DNA of 64,000 nucleotides from Symsagittifera roscoffensis. Its lineage: Eukaryota > Xenacoelomorpha > Acoela > Convolutidae. The stretch covers positions 70,493,465 to 70,557,464 of the forward strand of contig NC_087064.1 in the NCBI RefSeq assembly GCF_963678635.1, in the 5' to 3' direction. Each line of letters opens with the position of its first letter. Within the stretch, counting starts at the first letter, position 1. This document shows positions 48,522 to 56,390 of the stretch, piece by piece. Position numbers and translations under genes: made by a program. The notes beneath the pieces were generated by a model. The model saw only the letters and a list, made by a program, of their open reading frames with translations. It was not told the origin of the DNA and searched no databases.

Positions 48522-48960
48522 TTATATAAACTTGAAGCTTTTCCATGAAACTTTACCATGAGTTGCCACAGAGGTGTCTTCTTTAAATAATAAATAATAA
48601 TTCTTGAATTTTATCTTTGCTTTTCTGTATGTTAGTATGTCTTTAAAGTTGACTTTAACATCTGTTAGTTTGTTGTTGTCGTTGTTGTTGTGAATTTTCA
48701 GTAGTATACTGATGGGATGATATCCCCAAAGTTCTCTAAATTTTGTCCAGTTATTTCGGCACATGTTGCAGTCACAGAAGAGGACCCATGTGCACTTGTT
48801 TTGTTCTGAGAATTGATCGTCCAAAAACTTCCACATCATCTGTATCAATCTTCGCTTTAAGCCTCGCATTTCTCGAAATTCAATTTTCTGATTTAGTCGG
48901 TGTAACATTCGCCCGGAAGATACATATCGACGGATAACAAAACTAAGTCTTAAGACGACT
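48522..48960 (-). other. Hypothetical open frame, unrecognised
   Basis: The minus strand is open from about 48960 to the stop at 48522 with non-random composition (RRLIQMMWKFLDDQF, then a Cys cluster CDCNMCRNNW and a short Asn run). It could be an exon of an unknown gene or an element remnant. No family recognised. Confidence 0.3.
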
Positions 48961-49306
48961 GGCTAGCGTCTAAACAGAGCTTTGCATGTTTTTCACCGTC
49001 TCTACCAAGCCAGTACTTTTCGGTGGTCTTTCTTACATCGGGTCGACAAAAACGTTACTGTTCTCCGGCTTCGACCAGAACGCTCAAATTAACTGAATTA
49101 CATGCAAAAATAGTGAGCTCATGGCTGGGTCTCAGTATCCCCAGACCACGAGGTCACTCCTAAAAACAGGGCTACTACTTATTATATTACTATTGTTTTT
49201 GTTCAGTAGATAAAAATCATCATCTCCATCGAAGATGGATCAACCCTTTCCCCCCCAACTCTTAGCACCTCATCCTTGTCAAAACTAATCCAAATATCAA
49301 TTAAAT

Positions 49307-49615
49307 TCAAGTCAGGACATGACAGGATGCTAAAAGTTCATATGAGTCAATAAAAGTTTTCCGTCCCGAGACCCTTCCGGATTCTTGAATCCAGTGAATC
49401 AAGCTCCTTAAGTTCGAATTCACGATAACACGTAGGGCTGATTTCTTACCCTTCACCGTTGTTCGCAACGGCCTTGCAACTATTGTAGCAGCACAATAGT
49501 TGCAACTCGGAACGTTCTCTACACTCTGCTGCTGTTTTTCTTCAATTTCGACTTCTTCAATTTCGATCAAGTTGTTCTCGTCAGCGCAACTAATGTTGTT
49601 GTTCTTTTTTCACTC
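49307..49615 (-). other. Hypothetical open frame, unrecognised
   Basis: The minus strand reads an acidic/Gln segment, a CNYC pair and RTTVKGKKSALRVIVNSNLR before the stop at 49307. Composition looks coding, but no domain is recognised. It lies just outside the retroelement's 3' end and might belong to it or to a host gene. Confidence 0.25.
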
Positions 49616-50559
49616 GTTTTTGTTAAAAATGGCCGTTTCAGCATTTCTCAGAAATGTGACGTCATCATTCGAATTTTTGAAATTTTAAAATACTAGAATA
49701 TTCCAGCCTTCACCGTTTGGCCAAACGTTCCAATAACGTCGTTAATCCTTCAAAATCATCAACTCGGAAGGTTCACTGCTAAAATTTCGAAGTCTGCAGA
49801 GATTGCATTTTGGCCATTCTGGTCGAATGTCACATACTCCCCGGACAGTCCGGTCAATGTCCTCATTGAATCGTGCAATGTTCTAAACGGTTACAGTGTC
49901 ATCGAACAAAATTTACAAAATGCACGAAATTACTTTTATCTACGTCACATCGACTCACTGCAGAATATAAATGGCATCATACTACATCACTATAGCCTTC
50001 AAATTCTTTCATTAATCTGCACATTGAGGATATGACTTAAGATAAAACATATTTTCTGACCTCCAGTGTCAATGTCCCGATTGAAATTTTTTCTCTTAGA
50101 TTTAAAAGGTGCTGGCTTGCAGGACAGTCCTGCCAACCAACAAGCTAAAATTATCCTACTATGCTCCCTCCTTTCGGAAATCTTGCTTGTTTATTGTCCT
50201 GAATATTAAAACTAAGAAACTTTGTGGTTAGAAAGAGCAATGAAACAATCTCCCTCTTCGAGAGATTACTCAAGCCTTCCACATCACCACAAAGTGATCA
50301 GTTTTCCTAAGTGATTTAAAAACAATCATGCAGGCTGGAATATTTTAATATACCCTTCCCTCAAGCCTTTCTAAATAAATAATAAGTGAGTGTCTCTAAA
50401 GCCACTTCAACTAAAACCAAAATGCAAATTTATAAATGCAACAATTTCAAAACTCAACTAAATGTTTCAGTTTTCAATTACAACTTGGTTGCTTGGTTTC
50501 TCACTTGAGTTCTTCACACACATAAAACAATTCTGAGTTTTGACTTTTCTTCATCATCC

Positions 50560-50582
50560 CTTTGTTCTCTTCTTTTTCGTCG
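50560..50582 (-). other. Possible polypurine tract of the retroelement
   Basis: A purine-rich run on the minus strand (GAAAAAGAAGAGAACAAAGG followed by GA) is followed by TGATG, the sort of junction seen where a 3' LTR starts with TG. It comes about 70 bp after the last ORF. The matching 5' LTR end is not found in the window, so this is only a candidate. Confidence 0.3.
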
Positions 50583-50653
50583 TTTAGAAGTTCTAAAACT
50601 TCTAATTTCTTCTAATTTTCTTTCTTGCTGCCTCTTATTTTCTCGACCATTCG

Positions 50654-51331
50654 TCAATGCTCCATTTCCTCCTCCTGTGACACTGACTCCGCACTTTCGG
50701 TTTCCGTGTCTTGTAGCACGTCATTGACTATCCTGACGCTGTTGGAAGCCGTCCTCCAACACTTCTGCTCTTCCACCCTCTGCTTACAGCAAGGTAGGGG
50801 ATCCACGTTTGATTCTCTGTTTCTACAGAAGCTGTTGTGGAGACACAACGTCACGTTTCTCTCCAAATCTTCTTTCAGCATCTCTGCCTTCTCATTTCCA
50901 CTACGCTCGCTCGTCCTGGAAATTCTTTTCACAGCGGTGGTCACTGCATTCCGATGGGTCACGAAAGCTCGCTTGAAAGCTCCTGCCCCAATGTCCAGCT
51001 GATATTCACTGTATACTCTGCCATGCTTCGACATATGCTTTTTCGCATACTCGTACAACCATGCAGTCATGTTAGCTCTGAACCATGGCATCAATCGTTT
51101 TCTTGCCCATATCTTCTTCACTTCCATCGGAATGTTTAGAACTTTGCACATTGTCTCAAAAAGATCTAAATCTTTCAGACAATCTAATTTCCGCAATTGT
51201 TCTCTCGTTGGTGCCTCCTTCCTGATGCTGTCAGGCTTCTTGCGTTCATTGGCACCGTGCAAACGGTCAGTACCGCGCAACTGAACTTCTGCCAGAGAGT
51301 AGTGAACAAACACACCATCATTGATTCCCAC
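50654..51331 (-). CDS. Retroelement ORF4: unrecognised, overlaps the end of ORF3
   Basis: 225-codon open frame; the first about 45 codons overlap ORF3 in another phase and may not be used. The rest (from EQLRKLDCLKDLDLF) is rich in basic residues and Trp (RLMPWFRANMTAWLYEYAKK), then a Cys-containing basic region and an acidic end (QEEEMEH). It could be a separate protein or the continuation of ORF3 by a -1 frame change. No family recognised. Confidence 0.5.
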   Translation of the reverse strand: MGINDGVFVHYSLAEVQLRGTDRLHGANERKKPDSIRKEAPTREQLRKLDCLKDLDLFETMCKVLNIPMEVKKIWARKRLMPWFRANMTAWLYEYAKKHMSKHGRVYSEYQLDIGAGAFKRAFVTHRNAVTTAVKRISRTSERSGNEKAEMLKEDLERNVTLCLHNSFCRNRESNVDPLPCCKQRVEEQKCWRTASNSVRIVNDVLQDTETESAESVSQEEEMEH

Positions 51332-52746
51332 AGTGCTTCCTGCTCATCTGATCCTCTGGAGATATCATTCGTCCCAACTAAGATCATCACATTGGGTATC
51401 TTCCGTGGATTCATCAGCTCCACCATGCGATATAATTGGGCAATGGTCGCGCCTCCAAAGGCCATCACCGTGGTGACCCATGAGGTCTTCAAATTCGACA
51501 GCACTCTGACTAAGCTGTCTCCCAATATCAGGTGAGATGTCCCGAGTGGTGGTTGCTGCAGGTTCACAGCCGGGCTCCAGGTAGCTCGATTGAAGCAGGC
51601 CCTCGGATCTGTCTCCGGAACTCCCGTGAAATTATACTTCAATTGATTATTCTTCTGCACGTCCATTACACGAGACACTTTCTTCGCTGGCATCTTTCGT
51701 ACTTTCCTTTCTGGGATTCTCGAGCTCCCCATGAGTGGTGTCACGTTACTCATCCCTTGTCTGATTACTGTCTGGGAGAGTTGTACTCTGCCCGTATCGT
51801 CAATCGTTCCATAGGGTGCAGTCACCCCGGAACCTGGTGCATTCTTGTTAGCGACCAATCGTCCAGCGGTCTCTATCAGTTTTCTCACTGTCTGTTCTAC
51901 GACGGGATCACCCAAGGTGTCACTAGGATCCGGGATTGTTACTCGGTTCGTCTCTGCTGGAAGCCGTGTCTCCGTTGTTTGACTCATTTCTCGAGGTGTC
52001 AAGAGCTCCATCGGGGACTGCCTACGAGGAATATCCCTTGCAGGTATCACTTTCTCAATGGCCGTCGTCAACGCCGCCTGTTCCGATCGCTCTTTGTATT
52101 CCTGCCTTAAGCGTTCGATCTCTTGACCCTGTTTTTTGTTGCAGTCTTCAAACAACTTTCTCCACATGTCCCGGTCTTCCTCCATCGCCAGCATGGTCTT
52201 CGTCATATCGTCTAACTCCTTCTTCGTACTTCTCAGCTGATCGTTCATCTCGTCCGGATCTTGTATGGTTTGGTTCGTCTGAACCTTCTGTGTTACTTTC
52301 GCCCCTTTTGGTGGCACAGCTGCTCTCAGTGGTGAACCAGACGAGGTCGCCTCGCTGTTCATCTCCCGATGCATTCTCGTCAGCCCAGGTTTAGGCTTAG
52401 AGGGCATTGGCATCTCACCTTGTTGGTATGTCCTAGAACTTCCCAATCCAGGCTCATTCGCCAAGTCACTCCCTGAGAGAGCCCCGGTTCTCCACCTCAT
52501 CACTCTCATGTTCGGGCGGTCTAGTACTCCTCTTTCTCCATATGCTGCCATCAACAGGACTTCCGTGGGGCGGTCCCCACGGTTGTCGTGCCCCAAGATG
52601 TTAATCAGGGCGGTCAGCAACATGACCACCTCTGGGTCCTCCAGAGCGAAGTCTCGTTCGATCAGCCGACGATAGATCGCATCTACCATCGGTCCTACAT
52701 ATGCCTCTGCCAGGTCCATCAATTCATCCAGGTTGAAATTGTCCAT
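51184..52746 (-). CDS. Retroelement ORF3: coiled coil plus SGNH/GDSL hydrolase-like domain
   Basis: 520 codons. An N-terminal helical segment (1-75) is followed by a disordered region, a coiled coil at about 165-225, another linker, and from about 405 an SGNH-type fold: block I GDS with the putative nucleophile Ser at about 411 (LILGDSLVRVL), a glycine block (FGGATIAQL) and block III GTND with Asn at about 460 (MILVGTNDISRG). The last block, which should carry the catalytic Asp and His, is absent because the frame ends at about 520 soon after a GRRHQREN sequence. It occupies the position where env would sit, but there is no signal peptide or TM helix. A good acceptor (gattccttttctag) lies about 75 bp upstream of the ATG, so expression from a spliced subgenomic RNA is possible. 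Confidence 0.75.
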   Translation of the reverse strand: MDNFNLDELMDLAEAYVGPMVDAIYRRLIERDFALEDPEVVMLLTALINILGHDNRGDRPTEVLLMAAYGERGVLDRPNMRVMRWRTGALSGSDLANEPGLGSSRTYQQGEMPMPSKPKPGLTRMHREMNSEATSSGSPLRAAVPPKGAKVTQKVQTNQTIQDPDEMNDQLRSTKKELDDMTKTMLAMEEDRDMWRKLFEDCNKKQGQEIERLRQEYKERSEQAALTTAIEKVIPARDIPRRQSPMELLTPREMSQTTETRLPAETNRVTIPDPSDTLGDPVVEQTVRKLIETAGRLVANKNAPGSGVTAPYGTIDDTGRVQLSQTVIRQGMSNVTPLMGSSRIPERKVRKMPAKKVSRVMDVQKNNQLKYNFTGVPETDPRACFNRATWSPAVNLQQPPLGTSHLILGDSLVRVLSNLKTSWVTTVMAFGGATIAQLYRMVELMNPRKIPNVMILVGTNDISRGSDEQEALWESMMVCLFTTLWQKFSCAVLTVCTVPMNARSLTASGRRHQRENNCGN

Positions 52747-53146
52747 ACTGTTCTTTCCAAATTTGATTTGATTTCGATTTCAAGTTTTGACTCAAATGAG
52801 CAATTAAATGATCAATCAGGATCTAGAAAAGGAATCACGGATGCCACACTTGTCAGTTTCACCTTAACATATATCGTTAAAATTTGCTTAAAACAGTTCA
52901 GATAAAAAGATATTTATCCTAAAATTTATTAAAAATCAATTGGTTTCTAAAATTTTGGAATTCGACCTAAGATTGGTCAGTCCAAACTTTGGATCTATTC
53001 CTAAGCTCGTCATTAGTTGTTCATGGTCACTAACCCCTACTCACCCATGATCTTAATAACCTAACACGTAACATAACATAACATAACACACATATCACAT
53101 ATTACATGCAACTTGGTCTTTGGCCTAACACTCTTTCGCACATCAC
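52747..53146 (-). other. Intergenic spacer between retroelement ORF2 and ORF3
   Basis: 400 bp of AT-rich sequence holding a short 'aacat' microsatellite near 53070 and, near 52822, a strong acceptor-like sequence (ttccttttctag on the minus strand) that could serve ORF3. Confidence 0.4.
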
Positions 53147-56100
53147 TCAGCCTATACTTAAATAATATTTCTTATGTAGATATACTTGTATGTTCGTATC
53201 AGAGAATATCACGTGTACCAGCGCGTACAATTCCCGAGGATGCAGTCTTCCTCTATTTGGATCGTACACTGGAAGCGAGAGCTCCTTCACGTCCATTTCC
53301 ACAAGGAAGTCCCTCAGCTTCGTCAAAGACAAGACTAGGTTTTCTGGGTCCACGTGCTGCTTCTCCGTCGCCCTCGTTACCAAGAAGCACAAGTACTTTC
53401 CCGGTATCTGCGGCACCGCCGGAGGTAAGGCTGCTACGCCCCCTATCCCTGGTCTTTGCTTCCAAAGGAATTCCACGTTTTTGTATTCCCTCTTAAAATC
53501 TGCCGCTAGCGCCGTCCTAAAATTCATGTCTGCGGTGATTGCTATCGCACATGTTCTGTTTGTGAGTATGAAATCACTGTCTGTTAGTATTATGTTACTA
53601 GAATATTCATTTGGTAAATTAAAATATGACTCAACTACCCTGCCTATGTCAGGTTTCTTAGGTTCTTCACCTGTTTCTGCTTCTAAGTCTCCTGTTTCTC
53701 TTGCTATTCTTAATTTTTTTATTATCAAGTTTTCAGTGTGGGTAAGTCCTACCCCCACTCCCCGGACAAAAATATCCATCGGCGTCCCCGTCGATCGCAT
53801 ACCGGGTATTAAGTCAAGGTTAGAAGCTGGAATGAGAAGTTGTCCTTCCTGGGCAGCCCAGGAAGGATCATCTCGTTTGGTCTTCATGTATTTCGCGCTT
53901 TCGCGATCTACGTCTTGAATCGTAACGTTGGTCTCTTTAGGGTCTGATGTCATTTCGTTCAGCCACTCTAAGACGCGCAGGTTCGTCAGGTCTTGTTCAT
54001 TTGACTGCTGTTGCTCATCGTCGAATTCTACTTCGGGTTTCGACCAGTCGTCAACCCACTCATCGTTGTGATCATCGACTATGTCAATGTCTTGTGACAC
54101 GGTTATTTCCTCTAAACCCACTACTTCCTCCACTATATTCTTTAGATCTATCCTATCCACTACAAAGTCGTCACCGTAAGGATTGTATTTCTTTCTTTGT
54201 CTCGTCCCGTCCTTCTGACGAGTCTGAATCGTGAGCGGAAGATCTGGTTCCAAGTTCTTGGGAACCTCTGTCTGTTTGGGATCCCGCCAATCCTCTTCTG
54301 CGTAGGGTAAGGTTTCATCTTCCGCTTCGATCTGTTCGTTTGGATCCAGGTCCAATGGTGTATCCGTACCTTCCTCTACGACCTCGTTTCCATCGTTCTT
54401 CTCCCTGGTGCCCTTTTCATTGACCTCACAAGCAGGATCCATCATTAAATAATCCCCTTCTTCCATGTCTGCAGGTATACACCAGTCTTCTGTCGATGGA
54501 TTGTGTGGCTTGATGTTCTCGTAGTGGGCGGCCCGGCCAGTACTCAGTCTATAAAAGCGTCCCTCCTGGTGCACCTCCGTAATCATGAAGGGTCCCCTCC
54601 ATTTCTTTAGAAGTTTCTTTGTCCCTTTCGGTGGTATAACGTTCTGAAATACCCATACATAGTCTCCCACCGAGTAAGCTTTTGCACCAGCTGCTTTCTT
54701 GTCGAATCTTTTCCTCTGCCTTGCCTGTGCTTGCTGAGTGTTTCGTCTACACAAGTCGTTCAACTCCTGTTGGCGTCTGATCACATCCCTCACGTAGACC
54801 TGTGGGGATGTTTTCTTTCCCTCATACTCTGGGTAGAAGAATGTCAAGGGTAAAGACTTCTCGTGTCCCGTCAGCATCATGTGTGGACTGACTCCAGTGG
54901 TGGAGTGTTGCGTGCTATTATAAGCTCCCATCACCTGTGGAAGGTATCTGTCCCAATCGGTCATGTACCTGGAACAATATACCCTCAGCATCGACACTAA
55001 CGTCCTATTCTGTCTTTCCACTAAGCCATTCGTCTGAGGATGGTATGTCGTGGAGTAAGCCTGAGCGACTTGTGACCGTCTCATAAGCTCTTTCGTAAGC
55101 TCGCCTACGAAAGCCGTTCCATTGTCCGATTGAAACGTCATTGGACAACCATGTCTTGCTATCCACGTATTGATCAGGTGGTCGCATGTCTCTTCCGCCG
55201 AGGCAGTTATGCAGGGCACGGCCTCTGCATACTTCGTGAAGTGATCTATCATGACCAAGACTTGGTTGTAACCGCTGTCTGTCATGCATATCTTCTGGTG
55301 ATCTATCTGCACCACCTCGTTGAATTCAGACGACTCAATCGACTGTAAAGGAAATCGCAACTTCCTTGGATCCTTGACCTGTTGGCATGACAGGCAGGCT
55401 GTTACCCATTTCTCACATGCCTTTTTCATTCCAGGCCACTCAAAGCGCTTTAGGATCCTCTGATACACTTTGTCGATCCCTTGATGGCCCATCTGATCAT
55501 GCGACCTGAATAATAGTTCTGTCTGATAGAGTTGCGGCAACACTATCGCGTTATATTTGTATAAGACCTTGTCTTCTTCTCTTCTCCTGCAAGCCACGAT
55601 CCCGTCCTTGTTCAGATATAATCTCCCCTCCTTCTGCATGAAGTATTGTCTCAGGATCCTATAGCTGTCTTCTTCTAGGTCACCTTTGTCAGGTGCACCG
55701 TTTTCTATCCACCTTTTTAGGTTGCTTGTCATGCGATCATTTCTCTGCGCCCTTAGAAGGTCCGAGAGTCTGTATCTTGCCTTCAAGTACGTCTTCATGA
55801 CCCTCATCTGACTATTCAGCTCGTTGGGCTGATGTGTGTCTTCTTCCATCTTAACACACCAAATCTTCGCCAACGGTTGTGTTTCTTGCTGAAACGGTTG
55901 AAGATCAGTCCTGACTGCCTCTTTCTGTGGCAATAAGCTCATCGAACGTTTCGATACTGCTATTGTTTCTAAGTCATCCGCTGCGTTGTCAAAGACACTT
56001 TCGCTCGGTATAAGGTAGCGATCGCTGTCCGGATCCTGGTACACCTCTCTGTCCAGGTCTCTCGCCCGAGTTTCCACTAGTAGCGTGTGTATCGCTAGTT

Positions 56101-56371
56101 CTGACAGTTCTGATCCCGAGGTCGAATTCCTGTCGGAATAGGTATCCATTCCTGAGTTTCGGGAATCATTATCCGTCGAAGGTGTTGTGCTGGAGACTGC
56201 ACGCTCCTCCAGATCATGTCTGTATTTCCTTCGCATCCATCTGAACTCCCCGGACAAAACCTTGTTCTCTAGGTCCTGTTTCTCATCAGGAATTTTCTCG
56301 TCTATCTCGGACTCCCCGGACCAATTCACTTGTCCCGGGTGTTGATCTTGTGATCGCTGGTTTTTTTTCAT
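53147..56371 (-). CDS. Retroelement ORF2: integrase, GPY/F-like module, C-terminal macro-like domain
   Basis: 1,074 codons. The start is in frame with an A-rich slip site, so the true N-terminus may be a continuation of the upstream ORF. HHCC zinc-binding integrase N-terminus at about 285-330 (HDQMGHQGIDKVY, CLSCQQ), catalytic core at about 345-460 with Asp in VQIDHQ, Asp in SDNGTAF and Glu in GLVERQNRT (the D,D,E triad), then a GPY/F-type module at about 560-620 (KKWRGPFMITEV). A long acidic linker follows. The last about 140 residues read as an OARD1/TARG1-like macro domain (FKREYKNVEFLWKQ, GIGGVAALP, KYLCFLVTR, ELSLPVYDPNRGRL). The glycine-rich loop and two residues important in TARG1 seem changed. 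Confidence 0.85.
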   Translation of the reverse strand: MKKNQRSQDQHPGQVNWSGESEIDEKIPDEKQDLENKVLSGEFRWMRRKYRHDLEERAVSSTTPSTDNDSRNSGMDTYSDRNSTSGSELSELAIHTLLVETRARDLDREVYQDPDSDRYLIPSESVFDNAADDLETIAVSKRSMSLLPQKEAVRTDLQPFQQETQPLAKIWCVKMEEDTHQPNELNSQMRVMKTYLKARYRLSDLLRAQRNDRMTSNLKRWIENGAPDKGDLEEDSYRILRQYFMQKEGRLYLNKDGIVACRRREEDKVLYKYNAIVLPQLYQTELLFRSHDQMGHQGIDKVYQRILKRFEWPGMKKACEKWVTACLSCQQVKDPRKLRFPLQSIESSEFNEVVQIDHQKICMTDSGYNQVLVMIDHFTKYAEAVPCITASAEETCDHLINTWIARHGCPMTFQSDNGTAFVGELTKELMRRSQVAQAYSTTYHPQTNGLVERQNRTLVSMLRVYCSRYMTDWDRYLPQVMGAYNSTQHSTTGVSPHMMLTGHEKSLPLTFFYPEYEGKKTSPQVYVRDVIRRQQELNDLCRRNTQQAQARQRKRFDKKAAGAKAYSVGDYVWVFQNVIPPKGTKKLLKKWRGPFMITEVHQEGRFYRLSTGRAAHYENIKPHNPSTEDWCIPADMEEGDYLMMDPACEVNEKGTREKNDGNEVVEEGTDTPLDLDPNEQIEAEDETLPYAEEDWRDPKQTEVPKNLEPDLPLTIQTRQKDGTRQRKKYNPYGDDFVVDRIDLKNIVEEVVGLEEITVSQDIDIVDDHNDEWVDDWSKPEVEFDDEQQQSNEQDLTNLRVLEWLNEMTSDPKETNVTIQDVDRESAKYMKTKRDDPSWAAQEGQLLIPASNLDLIPGMRSTGTPMDIFVRGVGVGLTHTENLIIKKLRIARETGDLEAETGEEPKKPDIGRVVESYFNLPNEYSSNIILTDSDFILTNRTCAIAITADMNFRTALAADFKREYKNVEFLWKQRPGIGGVAALPPAVPQIPGKYLCFLVTRATEKQHVDPENLVLSLTKLRDFLVEMDVKELSLPVYDPNRGRLHPRELYALVHVIFSDTNIQVYLHKKYYLSIG

Positions 56372-56390
56372 CCTTCTCCCCGGACAAATA
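56246..56390 (-). repeat. Three copies of a 64-66-bp unit with TTGTCCGGGGAG at the ORF1/ORF2 junction
   Basis: GTCCGGGGAG occurs on the minus strand ending at 56376, 56312 and 56246, encoding LSGE, WSGE and LSGE contexts across the two frames. Spacings are 64 and 66 bp. The frame break between ORF1 and ORF2 falls between the first two copies, at an A8 run (56351-56369 region). Confidence 0.7.

Noticed and set aside
53190..53918. Plus-strand 242-codon open frame
   Set aside because: Antisense to the macro-like end of the integrase ORF; serine-rich with no motif.
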